Positions 1 to 10,399 of a stretch of DNA of 33,503 bases are shown piece after piece (within the stretch, counting starts at the first letter, position 1; every line of letters begins with the position of its first letter). The notes below the pieces were generated by a model. That model was not told the DNA's origin. It worked only from the letters and a program-made list of their open reading frames with translations, and made no database searches. This stretch comes from an uncultured Alphaproteobacteria bacterium (GTDB taxonomy: Bacteria > Pseudomonadota > Alphaproteobacteria > UBA828): the NCBI GenBank assembly GCA_913053235.1, contig CAJXFT010000015.1, positions 1 through 33,503 of the forward strand, given 5' to 3'. A program made the translations under genes and the position numbers.

Positions 1-2
1 TT

Positions 3-860
3 GGTTGCCGACCTCCTGGGCCAGAGGCCAAGCAACCGCCCGGCCTGCCGGTGCCGGCCGGCTACAAGCTCGGCAAACCCTACTTGATCGCCGGCGTGCT
101 CTATTTCCCGCGTTTCAATCCGAGCTATAAGGAGACCGGTATCGCATCATGGTACGGCGAACCGTTTCACGGCAGGAATACGGCCAACGGCGAGCGCTAC
201 GACATGAACGAGCTGACCGCCGCGCATAAGACCATGCCGATGCCGAGCACCGTGCGCGTGACCAATCTGGAAAACGGCCGCACGCTGATGCTGCGCGTCA
301 ATGACAGGGGGCCGTTTGTCGCCGGGCGCATCATCGACATCTCGCGCCGCGGCGCCCAGCTGCTCGGCTTTTACCGCAACGGAACCGCGAAAGTGCGCGT
401 CGAGTTCGTCGAATTCGCGCCCCTGACCGTAATCGCCGCGCAAAAGAAAGAGATTCCGCGGCGCCGCCTCGACACGGCGGAAGTCGTCGCAATCGAAAGC
501 GAACCCACAGCGGAGCGCCCCGAAATCACCGGCCAATATCTCGATGCGCCGCAAGAAGACAGCGAAATCGGCGACAGCGGCGGTGACGAATTGACTTCGG
601 CCGCCGAGCCGGCCAACGGCACCACGCTGGCCGGCATGTTCGTCCAGGTCGGCGCCTTCGCCGAGCGCTCCAACGCGGTTCGCCTGGCGCGCCAGCTCAA
701 CGCGCTTTCGCCGAGCGTCATTTCCGCCGCCAATATCGACGGCCGCACCCTGTTCCGCGTGCGCATGGGGCCGCTGGCGGATCTCGAACAGGCGGACCGC
801 CTGTTGGCGAAAACCATCGATGCCGGATATGGCGATGCCCGCCTCATTGTCGCCCAATAA
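3..860 (+). CDS. rlpA: RlpA-like septal ring lytic transglycosylase / rare lipoprotein A with C-terminal SPOR domain (5' partial, runs off window start)
   Basis: GIASWYGEPFHGRNTANGERYDMNELTAAHKTMPMPSTVRVTNLENGRTLMLRVNDRGPF is the double-psi beta-barrel signature; C-terminus FVQVGAFAERSNAVRLARQL is SPOR-like. Frame is open upstream of the listed GTG (51) to base 3 (GCRPPGPEAKQ...). Confidence 0.93.
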   Translation, partial: GCRPPGPEAKQPPGLPVPAGYKLGKPYLIAGVLYFPRFNPSYKETGIASWYGEPFHGRNTANGERYDMNELTAAHKTMPMPSTVRVTNLENGRTLMLRVNDRGPFVAGRIIDISRRGAQLLGFYRNGTAKVRVEFVEFAPLTVIAAQKKEIPRRRLDTAEVVAIESEPTAERPEITGQYLDAPQEDSEIGDSGGDELTSAAEPANGTTLAGMFVQVGAFAERSNAVRLARQLNALSPSVISAANIDGRTLFRVRMGPLADLEQADRLLAKTIDAGYGDARLIVAQ

Positions 861-969
861 TGGCTTTACGCCGTGGCATGCGCCGGTGAAGGCGGCTAAG
901 CTCAGCCCGGCGCCAGCGCCACAAAACCCGAGACCAAGTGCCCGAGACCAAGTGAGAGATTAACAGCCC

Positions 970-2163
970 ATGTCGATATTTGACCGGCCGCCGCCGGCAG
1001 CGCGTCGGCGCCCGGGATTCAGGCTGCGCTTCACCGCCGCCGTGATTTTGCTGGCCTGGCTGGCCGGCGCGGCGAGTAACGGCGCCGGCGCATTCGAGAC
1101 CAGCGCCAAGGAAATGATCCTCGTCGACGACATTACCGGCGCCGTCATGCTGGACAAGAATTCGGATCGCTCGATGTTTCCGGCCTCGATGAGCAAATTG
1201 ATGACACTTTATATAGTGTTCAACAAACTGACCGAAGGCAGCCTCTCGCTCGACGCCCAGTTCCGGGTCAGCGAAAAGGCGTGGCGCATGGGCGGCTCCA
1301 AGATGTTCGTCGAGTTGAACAGCCGCGTCACGGTGAGCGATTTGTTGCGCGGCGTCATCGTGCAGTCGGGCAATGACGCCTGTATCGTGCTCGCCGAGGG
1401 CATTGCCGGTTCGGAGACGCAATTTGTCGAACTGATGAATGCAGCGTCGAAAAAGCTCGGACTCGCCAACAGCCATTTCATGAATGTCACCGGCTGGCCA
1501 CACCCCGAACATGTCACGACGGCGCGCGATCTGGCCATTTTGGCGCATGCCGTGATTCGCGATTTTCCGCAGTTCTATGGCATATTTAAGGAGAAAAATT
1601 TCACCTTCAACGGCATCAAGCAGGGCAACCGCAATCCGCTGCTCTATACCTATCCGGGAGCCGACGGCCTCAAGACCGGCCATACCCAGGCCTCGGGCTA
1701 CGGCCTGACGGCGTCGGCGAGCCGCGGCGGCCGGCGCCTCATCGTCGTCGCCAACGGCATGAGCAACGTCAACGAGCGGGCGCGTGAGGTCGAGCGCTTA
1801 CTCGATCACGGCTTCACCGAATATTCCAACTACACCCTGTTCAAGGCCGGCGACATTGTCGAGCAGATCGAAGTGTGGCTGGGCGACAAGGTGAACGTGC
1901 CGCTGATCATTAACCATGATCTGACCGTGACCCTGTCTCGAACGGAACGGCGCGACCTGAAGGTCAAGGTGTTGGCGCCGGGACCGATACCGGCGCCGGT
2001 GAATAAGGGCGCCGAGGTCGCCAAGCTGGTGGTCATCAGCGCCGCCGACAAGAAACCGATCGAGTTTCCGCTGGTGGCGGGAACGGATGTTGGCCGGCTG
2101 TCCGCCTTCGGCCGCATCGGCGGCGCCTTCAATCATCTGCTCTGGGGCGAGCAAAAGCGTTGA
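970..2163 (+). CDS. dacA: D-alanyl-D-alanine carboxypeptidase (PBP5/6 family, peptidase S11)
   Basis: SxxK (SMSK), SGN (VQSGNDAC) and KTG (LKTGHTQASGYGL) motifs; N-terminal hydrophobic signal segment. Confidence 0.95.
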   Translation: MSIFDRPPPAARRRPGFRLRFTAAVILLAWLAGAASNGAGAFETSAKEMILVDDITGAVMLDKNSDRSMFPASMSKLMTLYIVFNKLTEGSLSLDAQFRVSEKAWRMGGSKMFVELNSRVTVSDLLRGVIVQSGNDACIVLAEGIAGSETQFVELMNAASKKLGLANSHFMNVTGWPHPEHVTTARDLAILAHAVIRDFPQFYGIFKEKNFTFNGIKQGNRNPLLYTYPGADGLKTGHTQASGYGLTASASRGGRRLIVVANGMSNVNERAREVERLLDHGFTEYSNYTLFKAGDIVEQIEVWLGDKVNVPLIINHDLTVTLSRTERRDLKVKVLAPGPIPAPVNKGAEVAKLVVISAADKKPIEFPLVAGTDVGRLSAFGRIGGAFNHLLWGEQKR

Positions 2164-2182
2164 CATGGGTTGAGCGGCGGAA

Positions 2183-2833
2183 ATGGCGCGCGGCCGATTG
2201 ATCAGCTTTGAGGGCGGGGAGGGCGCCGGTAAGTCCACCCAGTCGCAACTTCTGTGCCGGCGCCTGGAGGCGAGCTTCGGCGTCGAGACGCTGGCCACGC
2301 GCGAACCCGGCGGCTCGCCCGGCGCTGAGGAAATCCGCGCCCTGCTGGTGTCCGGCCAGATCGAGCGCTGGGAGCCGCTCAGCGAAGCGCTGCTGCACAA
2401 TGCGGCGCGCCATGATCACGTTCGGCGAACCGTCCTGCCGGCGCTGGCGCGCGGCGTCTGGGTCATCACCGACCGCTTTCTCGATTCGACCATGGCCTAT
2501 CAGGGTTACGGTCAGGGCGTCGATCTCGGCCAATTGAGCGGCTTGGCGGAATTGGTGGTCGGCGCCGCGATGCCCGACCTCACCCTGATTCTCGACCTTC
2601 CCGTCGATGCCGGATTGGCGCGCACGGAACGCCGCGACGACGCCACCAGCCGCTACGAACGCATGGACCGCGCCATGCATGAGCGGCTGCGCCGGGGCTT
2701 CCTCAGCATCGCCGAATCCGACGCCGCGCGGTGCCGCGTGATAGACGCTTCGCCGGACGCCGACAGCGTCCATGAAGCGGTCTGGAATTCGGTGCGGGAG
2801 CGCTTCGGGAACGGCGCGCAATCGGTGGATTGA
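2183..2833 (+). CDS. tmk: dTMP (thymidylate) kinase
   Basis: P-loop FEGGEGAGKSTQ; DRFLDSTMAYQGYG; adjacent to holB as is common. Confidence 0.95.
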   Translation: MARGRLISFEGGEGAGKSTQSQLLCRRLEASFGVETLATREPGGSPGAEEIRALLVSGQIERWEPLSEALLHNAARHDHVRRTVLPALARGVWVITDRFLDSTMAYQGYGQGVDLGQLSGLAELVVGAAMPDLTLILDLPVDAGLARTERRDDATSRYERMDRAMHERLRRGFLSIAESDAARCRVIDASPDADSVHEAVWNSVRERFGNGAQSVD

Positions 2834-2839
2834 AGCGCC

Positions 2840-3937
2840 TTGTCTGATCAGGAGCATACCATTACGCCGCCGGCACCCCCGAGCCCGAGGGAAAACCCCG
2901 CCTTTTGCGGCCATGAACGGGCGCTCGGGACATTGCACCAGGCCTGGGGCTCGGGCCGGCTGCACCATGCCTGGCTGCTGTCCGGCCCGCGCGGCATCGG
3001 CAAGGCGACGCTGGCCTTTCGCTTCGCCCGTTTCGTGCTCGCCGGCGGGCCCGGCAATGCGGCGGAGGAGGGGGCGCCGCTCTATCTGGCGCCGGAGCAT
3101 GCCATATTCCGCCGCGTCGCCTCGGGCGGCCATGCCGATTTGATAACCATCGAGCGCGGCATAAACGAGAAAACCGGCAATCCGCGCACGGAAATCGTCA
3201 TTGAAGATGTCAGGCGCGTCAGCCGCCTGGTTTCGCTGACGCCGGGGGAGGGCGATTGGCGCGTCATCATCGTCGATGGCGCCGAGGATATGAATCGCAG
3301 CGCCGCCAACGCCATCCTCAAGCATCTCGAGGAGCCGCCGCCGCAAACGCTGTTCCTGCTGACCAGCCACGCCCCCGCCCGCCTGCTGCCGACCGTGCGC
3401 TCGCGTTGCCGCTCGCTGACCATGCGGCCGCTCGCGGACAGCCTGATGGTGGATCTCATCGCCGGCCAAATCGCCCCCGCGCTCGGCGCCGGGGAGAGGG
3501 AAATACTGACCTCGATTTCGGAAGGCAGCCCGGGGCGGGCGCTGGCGCTGAGCGTACACGGCGGGGTGGAACTCTATGAGAAGCTGATCGACATCCTCGG
3601 CGATTTGCCCAATCTGGATATCCGCGCCGTCCATGGCCTCGGCGACAAGGTGGCGCGAAGGGATGGCAATGAAGCCTTCCGCACGCTCACCGGCCTGCTC
3701 GTCTGGTGGCTCGGCCACTTGATTTGCGACGGCGCCAAACCTGGCGGGCGGCGCGGAATTTCGGCGCGCGAGGATGCCCTCGGCCGGCGCCTGCTGGCAA
3801 AGGGCGATCTTGAACATTGGGCTCGGGTATGGGAGAAACTGAGCCACTTATTTGCCCGCGCCGAAGCCGTCAATCTCGAACCGAAACAAGTGATATTGAA
3901 CGCTTTCACCGCATTGCAGCAGGCGGCAGGGGATTGA
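2840..3937 (+). CDS. holB: DNA polymerase III delta' subunit (TTG start)
   Basis: HHAWLLSGPRGIGKATLAFRFAR, IIVDGAEDMNRSAANAILKHLEEPPPQTLFLLTSHAPARLLPTVRSRCRSL; follows tmk. Confidence 0.94.
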   Translation: MSDQEHTITPPAPPSPRENPAFCGHERALGTLHQAWGSGRLHHAWLLSGPRGIGKATLAFRFARFVLAGGPGNAAEEGAPLYLAPEHAIFRRVASGGHADLITIERGINEKTGNPRTEIVIEDVRRVSRLVSLTPGEGDWRVIIVDGAEDMNRSAANAILKHLEEPPPQTLFLLTSHAPARLLPTVRSRCRSLTMRPLADSLMVDLIAGQIAPALGAGEREILTSISEGSPGRALALSVHGGVELYEKLIDILGDLPNLDIRAVHGLGDKVARRDGNEAFRTLTGLLVWWLGHLICDGAKPGGRRGISAREDALGRRLLAKGDLEHWARVWEKLSHLFARAEAVNLEPKQVILNAFTALQQAAGD

Positions 3938-3965
3938 CCACCAAACGTCCAGGAGCGCGCGCATA

Positions 3966-5543
3966 ATGCGGAAATCCGCGTATTACGTCACGACGCCGAT
4001 CTATTACGTCAATGACTCGCCGCATATCGGCCACGCCTACACGTCGCTGGCGTGCGACGTGCTGGCGCGCTTCCAGCGCCTCGACGGCCATTCCGTGCTG
4101 TTTCTCACCGGCACCGACGAGCATGGCCAAAAGGTTGAAAAATCGGCCGCCGCGGCCGGCTGGCCGCCGAAGGAATTCGTCGATGAGGTATCGGGGCGCT
4201 TCCGCCAACTCAGCGAATTGATGAATTACAGCAATGACGATTTCATCCGCACCACCGAGGCGCGCCACATCCGTTCGTGCCAGGAATTGTGGCGGCGCAT
4301 CGCCGCCAACCAATCGCCGCAAGGCCGCGACAACATCTATCTCGATACCTATGGCGGCTGGTATTCGGTGCGCGACGAGGCGTTCTACGGGGAAGCGGAG
4401 CTGATCAAGGACGCCGATGGCGGCAGGCTGGCACCGAGCGGCGCACCCGTCGAGTGGGTCGAGGAGCCGAGCTATTTCTTCCGCCTCGGCGATTGGCGCC
4501 AGCGCCTGCTCGACTATTACGGCGCGCCGGGAAGCGGCACCGTCATGCCCGAAAGCCGGCACAATGAAGTGGTCAGTTTTGTCGAAGGCGAATTGTTCGA
4601 TCTTTCGATTTCGCGCACCAGCTTCAGCTGGGGCATCCCGGTGCCGGGCGACGACGCACATATCATGTATGTGTGGCTCGACGCCCTCACCAATTACGTC
4701 ACCGCCGCCGGATTCCCCGACGAAGAAAGTGAAACCTACAAGACCTTCTGGCCCGCCGATCTGCATATGGTCGGCAAGGATATCCTGCGCTTCCACGCGG
4801 TTTATTGGCCGGCCTTTCTGATGGCCGCCGGATTGGCGCTGCCGAAGCGCGTATTCGCCCATGGCTGGTGGACCAACGAGGGCGAGAAAATTTCGAAATC
4901 GCTCGGCAATGTCATCGAGCCGGCCGATATCGTGGAACGTTACGGCCTCGACCAGGTGCGCTACTTCCTGCTGCGCGAAGTGCCGTTCGGCAATGACGGC
5001 GATTTTTCGCACCGCGCCATGGTCGGGCGGATCAACAGCGAACTGGCCAATGATTTCGGCAATTTGGCGCAGCGCGTGCTGTCGATGATCAATAAGAATT
5101 GCGCCGCGAGAATGCCGCAAGCGGCGGAGCTGAGCGAGGCCGACAAGGAATTGCTCGACGCGGCGCACGGCCTGAGCGGCCGGGTGAGAGGCGAAATCAC
5201 CGAAAATCACGCCTTTCACGAGGCGCTCAACGAAATCTGGGTGGTCGTGCGCATGGCCAACGGCTATGTCGCCGGGCAGGAGCCTTGGGCGCTCAAGAAA
5301 ACCGACCCCGAGCGCATGGCGACGGTGCTTTACGTCGCCGCCGAGGCGATCCGCCATCTCGCCATTCTGGCCCAGCCCTTCATGCCGGAATCCTGCGCAA
5401 AAATGCTCGACCAGCTCGGCGTCCCCGCGGACGGGCGCGATTTTTCATGCCTCGGACCCGAAGGTGCCGTTAAGCCGGCCACCGAACTGCCACCGCCCGA
5501 GCCGGTATTCCCGCGCTTTGTCGATGACGCAGCGGAAGACTGA
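3966..5543 (+). CDS. metG: Methionyl-tRNA synthetase
   Basis: YYVTTPIYYVNDSPHIGHAYTS (HIGH motif) and KISKSLGN (KMSKS variant). Confidence 0.97.
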   Translation: MRKSAYYVTTPIYYVNDSPHIGHAYTSLACDVLARFQRLDGHSVLFLTGTDEHGQKVEKSAAAAGWPPKEFVDEVSGRFRQLSELMNYSNDDFIRTTEARHIRSCQELWRRIAANQSPQGRDNIYLDTYGGWYSVRDEAFYGEAELIKDADGGRLAPSGAPVEWVEEPSYFFRLGDWRQRLLDYYGAPGSGTVMPESRHNEVVSFVEGELFDLSISRTSFSWGIPVPGDDAHIMYVWLDALTNYVTAAGFPDEESETYKTFWPADLHMVGKDILRFHAVYWPAFLMAAGLALPKRVFAHGWWTNEGEKISKSLGNVIEPADIVERYGLDQVRYFLLREVPFGNDGDFSHRAMVGRINSELANDFGNLAQRVLSMINKNCAARMPQAAELSEADKELLDAAHGLSGRVRGEITENHAFHEALNEIWVVVRMANGYVAGQEPWALKKTDPERMATVLYVAAEAIRHLAILAQPFMPESCAKMLDQLGVPADGRDFSCLGPEGAVKPATELPPPEPVFPRFVDDAAED

Positions 5544-5558
5544 ACGCCGGCGCGCGCG

Positions 5559-6356
5559 ATGCTCGTCGACAGCCACTGCCACCTCGATTTCGAGGATTTC
5601 GCCGAGGATATGGACGCCGTCCTGGCGCGCGCCGCCGATGCCGGGGTCGGCGCCATTCAAACGATCTGCACGCGCCTCAGCCAATTCGGCCAGGTCCTGG
5701 CCCTTACTGAGGCGCATGCGAACATCTGGTGCTCGGTCGGCATCCATCCGCACCATGTCGCCGAGGAAGAGGATTTCACGGCGGCGGATCTGCTGCGCCT
5801 CGCGGCGGCAAATACGAAAGTCATCGGCATCGGCGAGACCGGGCTGGATTTTCATTACGATATGAGCCCGCGGGCGGAGCAGGGGGCGGCGTTCCGCCAG
5901 CATATCGAAGCGGCGCGGGAGAGCGGGCTGCCCGTGATCGTACATACCCGCAACGCCGACCGCGAGACCTGCCGGATACTTCGCGAAGAGGCCGGGAAGG
6001 GCGCCTTTCCCGGCGTCATCCATTGCTTCAGCGTCGGCCGCGAAGTTGCGGAAACGGCGCTCGATCTCGGACTTTACATCTCCTTTTCCGGCATCGTGAC
6101 GTTCAAAAATGCCGAATCGCTGCGCGATATCGCGCGCGATATCCCGCTCGAAAACCTTTTGGTCGAGACCGACGCGCCCTATCTGGCGCCGGTACCGCAT
6201 CGCGGCCAGCGCAACGAGCCGGCGTATGTGCGCGATACGGCGCAATTTATCGCCGATCTGAAGGGCCTGGAATATGCTGAAATCGCCGATCGAAGCGGCG
6301 AAAATTTCTTCAAGCTGTTTTCCCGGACCGATTCCGAACTAATTGACATTCAATGA
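5559..6356 (+). CDS. tatD: TatD family metal-dependent DNase
   Basis: MLVDSHCHLDF, GIGETGLDFHY, PVIVHTRNAD, GVIHCFS, LLVETDAPYLAP; follows metG. Confidence 0.95.
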   Translation: MLVDSHCHLDFEDFAEDMDAVLARAADAGVGAIQTICTRLSQFGQVLALTEAHANIWCSVGIHPHHVAEEEDFTAADLLRLAAANTKVIGIGETGLDFHYDMSPRAEQGAAFRQHIEAARESGLPVIVHTRNADRETCRILREEAGKGAFPGVIHCFSVGREVAETALDLGLYISFSGIVTFKNAESLRDIARDIPLENLLVETDAPYLAPVPHRGQRNEPAYVRDTAQFIADLKGLEYAEIADRSGENFFKLFSRTDSELIDIQ

Positions 6357-7123
6357 AAATAACGATTCTAGGATGCGGCACTTCGACCGGTGTTCCGGCG
6401 CTCGGCTGCGATTGCGCGGTGTGCCTCTCGGTGGACCCGAAAAACCAGCGCCGCCGGGTATCCATCATGGTCGAACATGGCGGAACGCGGCTTCTCGTCG
6501 ACACATCTCCCGATTTGCGCGGCCAATTGCTGGATGCACGCGTAACCCATCTGGATGGCGTGCTTTATACCCATGCCCATGCCGATCATGTGCATGGCAT
6601 CGACGATCTGCGCTCGGTCAATTTCAATATGGGCCGGGCAATCGACGTTTGGGGCAGCGAGGCGACGCTGGATATCATTCAAGAGCGCTTCGGCTATGCT
6701 TTCCGGCCACCGGCGAAGGAAAGCTGGTGGAATCGCCCGAGCCTGACCGCCAACATCCTGACGCATGGGCAAATGACCGAGATCGGCAATATACCGGTCA
6801 TGGCGTTCGACCAGCTACACGGCCATTCGGTGACCAGCGGCTACAGATTCGGCGGCGCCGCTTATTCGACCGATGTGAAGGAGATATCCGAGCCCTCATT
6901 CGAAACCCTCAAAGGCGTCAAGCTGTGGATCGTCGATTGCGTCGGCGTCGATGAGCACCGCACTCACGCCCATCTCGACCTCGCCCTCGAATGGATTGCC
7001 CGGGTAAAACCGGAAAGGGCGGTTCTCACCCATATGTCGCATCATTTCGATTATGAAGAACTTAGGGCCAGCCTGCCAAAGGGTGTGGAACCCGGATATG
7101 ATGGCCTGAGCTTTGACCTGTGA
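6353..7123 (+). CDS. MBL-fold metallo-hydrolase, PhnP-like
   Basis: CGTSTGVPALGCDCAVC, LLVDTSPDLRGQLL, THAHADHVHGIDDLR; ATGA 4-bp overlap with tatD. Confidence 0.9.
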   Translation: MKITILGCGTSTGVPALGCDCAVCLSVDPKNQRRRVSIMVEHGGTRLLVDTSPDLRGQLLDARVTHLDGVLYTHAHADHVHGIDDLRSVNFNMGRAIDVWGSEATLDIIQERFGYAFRPPAKESWWNRPSLTANILTHGQMTEIGNIPVMAFDQLHGHSVTSGYRFGGAAYSTDVKEISEPSFETLKGVKLWIVDCVGVDEHRTHAHLDLALEWIARVKPERAVLTHMSHHFDYEELRASLPKGVEPGYDGLSFDL

Positions 7124-7225
7124 GCGGCGGCGCAACCTCGATGAAATTACCGAATAAGGGAAATAACCCCGTGGTTACAAATGCTTATAGTGTTTTCTTG
7201 TGACAAAAAGACTACATAAATTTAC

Positions 7226-7241
7226 CATAATATATATTATG
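7226..7241. promoter_or_regulatory. Perfect 16-bp AT-rich palindrome in the promoter region upstream of mazG
   Basis: CATAATATATATTATG equals its own reverse complement; lies in the AT-rich gap 7124-7260, 19 bp before the mazG ATG. Confidence 0.45.
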
Positions 7242-7260
7242 CGCATTTAGGAGCTCGCTC

Positions 7261-8061
7261 ATGAGCGGAAATATCGGAAAATTATTGCAGGTCATGACTC
7301 GCCTTCGCGATCCCGATGATGGCTGCCCGTGGGATATCGAGCAGGATTTCGCCTCCATCGCGCCCTACACCATCGAGGAAGCCTATGAGGTCGCGCAGGC
7401 GATTGATGATTCGGACATGGATGCGCTGCGCGACGAGCTCGGCGATCTCCTCCTTCAGGTGGTCTACCACGCCGAAATGGCGCGCGAGACCGGCGCATTC
7501 GATTTCTACGATGTCGCGGCGGGAATCACCGAGAAAATGATTCGCCGGCACCCTCATGTGTTCGCCGATTCAAAAATCAGCTCCGCCGATCAACAGAGCA
7601 AGGCCTGGGAATCGCAGAAGGAAAACGAGCGCGGCGCGCGGGCCGAGAAAAACAAATCGCCGGCCAGCGCGCTCGACGGCATCGCCCTCGCCCTGCCCGC
7701 CCTGTTGCGCGCGGAGAAACTGCAAAAACGCGCCGCGCGGGTCGGCTTCGATTGGCATGACAAAGCACCCGTCATCGAAAAAATCGCAGAGGAGCTGGCC
7801 GAAATCGACGAAGCCGCGGCGCTGGACAGTAACAATGAACAGCTCAGCCTTGAATGCGGCGATCTGCTGTTCGCCTGTGTCAATCTGGTGCGCCATATGG
7901 GTATCGACGCCGAAAGCGCCTTGCGGGCAGCAAACGGCAAATTCGAAAAACGCTTTCGCCGCCTGGAAAAGCTGGTTGAGGATGAAAATCTACGCCCTGA
8001 GCAGATGGCGCTGACGCAGCTTGAGCAAGTTTGGCAACGGGTCAAGCAAGAAGAAGAGTAA
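7261..8061 (+). CDS. mazG: Nucleoside triphosphate pyrophosphohydrolase MazG
   Basis: DDGCPWDIEQDFASIAPYTIEEAYEVAQAI, LRDELGDLLLQVVYHAEMA; two MazG-type halves; AGGAG SD before ATG. Confidence 0.95.
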   Translation: MSGNIGKLLQVMTRLRDPDDGCPWDIEQDFASIAPYTIEEAYEVAQAIDDSDMDALRDELGDLLLQVVYHAEMARETGAFDFYDVAAGITEKMIRRHPHVFADSKISSADQQSKAWESQKENERGARAEKNKSPASALDGIALALPALLRAEKLQKRAARVGFDWHDKAPVIEKIAEELAEIDEAAALDSNNEQLSLECGDLLFACVNLVRHMGIDAESALRAANGKFEKRFRRLEKLVEDENLRPEQMALTQLEQVWQRVKQEEE

Positions 8062-8102
8062 AGCTGTCCCCTGCCCTTTAAGTCGAAGCAGGAAAACACG
8101 CC

Positions 8103-8140
8103 AAAAAAAAAGAGACCCGCAACGAGCGTCGCGGGTCCCT
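8103..8140 (-). terminator. Rho-independent terminator of groESL
   Basis: Minus strand reads AGGGACCCGC-GACGCTCGTT-GCGGGTCTCT followed by a run of T (plus-strand AAAAAAAAA at 8103-8111); located after the groEL stop. Confidence 0.85.
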
Positions 8141-8177
8141 AATCTGCAAATGAATGCGAGCGTATTTTGGCCGGGCG

Positions 8178-9914
<1,737 letters not shown>

Positions 9915-9929
9915 GGTTTTACGCCTGCC

Positions 9930-10217
9930 CTACTGAATGATTCCCATAATGTCGGATTCCTTCATGATGAGCAGTTCCTCACCATCAAGTTTGACCTCGG
10001 TGCCGGCGAACTTACCGAACAGGATGCGGTCGCCCTGCGACACGTCCAAAGTATGAATTTTTCCGTTTTCGTCCCGATCGCCGGGCCCGACGGAGAGCAC
10101 TTCGCCTTCGGACGGCTTTTCCTGGGCCGAATCGGGAATGATGATGCCGCCCGAGGTTTTTTCGTCGACGTCAATGCGGCGGACCAGGACACGGTCTTGT
10201 AAAGGTCTGATATTCAT
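9930..10217 (-). CDS. groES: 10-kDa co-chaperonin GroES
   Basis: [46 protein letters not shown]; start at ATG 10217 with GGGAGA SD, not the upstream start at 10286. Confidence 0.96.
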   Translation of the reverse strand: MNIRPLQDRVLVRRIDVDEKTSGGIIIPDSAQEKPSEGEVLSVGPGDRDENGKIHTLDVSQGDRILFGKFAGTEVKLDGEELLIMKESDIMGIIQ

Positions 10218-10299
10218 GGCGTATCTCCCACTGCTGCCGGCGAGACGAAGGCCTCGGACGCAACATGATTCATATGTTTCATTCACCCTGGCGCGATTA

Positions 10300-10326
10300 T
10301 TAGCACTCCGCGCCGATGAGTGCTAG
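10300..10326. promoter_or_regulatory. CIRCE operator (HrcA binding site) upstream of groESL
   Basis: TTAGCACTC-cgcgccgat-GAGTGCTAG: matches TTAGCACTC-N9-GAGTGCTAA with one mismatch in the last base. Confidence 0.95.
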
Positions 10327-10330
10327 GCGC

Positions 10331-10360
10331 TATATAGGGACCCAGGCCATGTCCTGTCAA
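10331..10360 (-). promoter_or_regulatory. Sigma70-type promoter of groESL
   Basis: Minus strand TTGACA (10360-10355), 18-bp spacer, TATATA (10336-10331), directly upstream of CIRCE. Confidence 0.8.
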
Positions 10361-10399
10361 CCGCATAGCTGCATTGCCGTGCGAACGGTTGAGCTCAGC

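Noticed and set aside
2129-3847. 572-aa minus-strand ORF opposite tmk/holB
   Set aside because: Fully antisense to two recognisable genes; low-complexity Arg/Ala-rich composition typical of a shadow ORF.
3906-5357. 483-aa minus-strand ORF opposite metG
   Set aside because: Antisense shadow of a clear methionyl-tRNA synthetase; no motifs.
6126-6143. Perfect 18-bp palindrome GATATCGCGCGCGATATC inside tatD
   Set aside because: Explained by the repeated coding words for DIARDI in GC-rich DNA; mid-gene position with no sign of regulatory role.
10218-10286. Extended groES start ([23 protein letters not shown]...)
   Set aside because: GroES begins [10 protein letters not shown] with a good SD; the extension lies in the 5' leader next to CIRCE.
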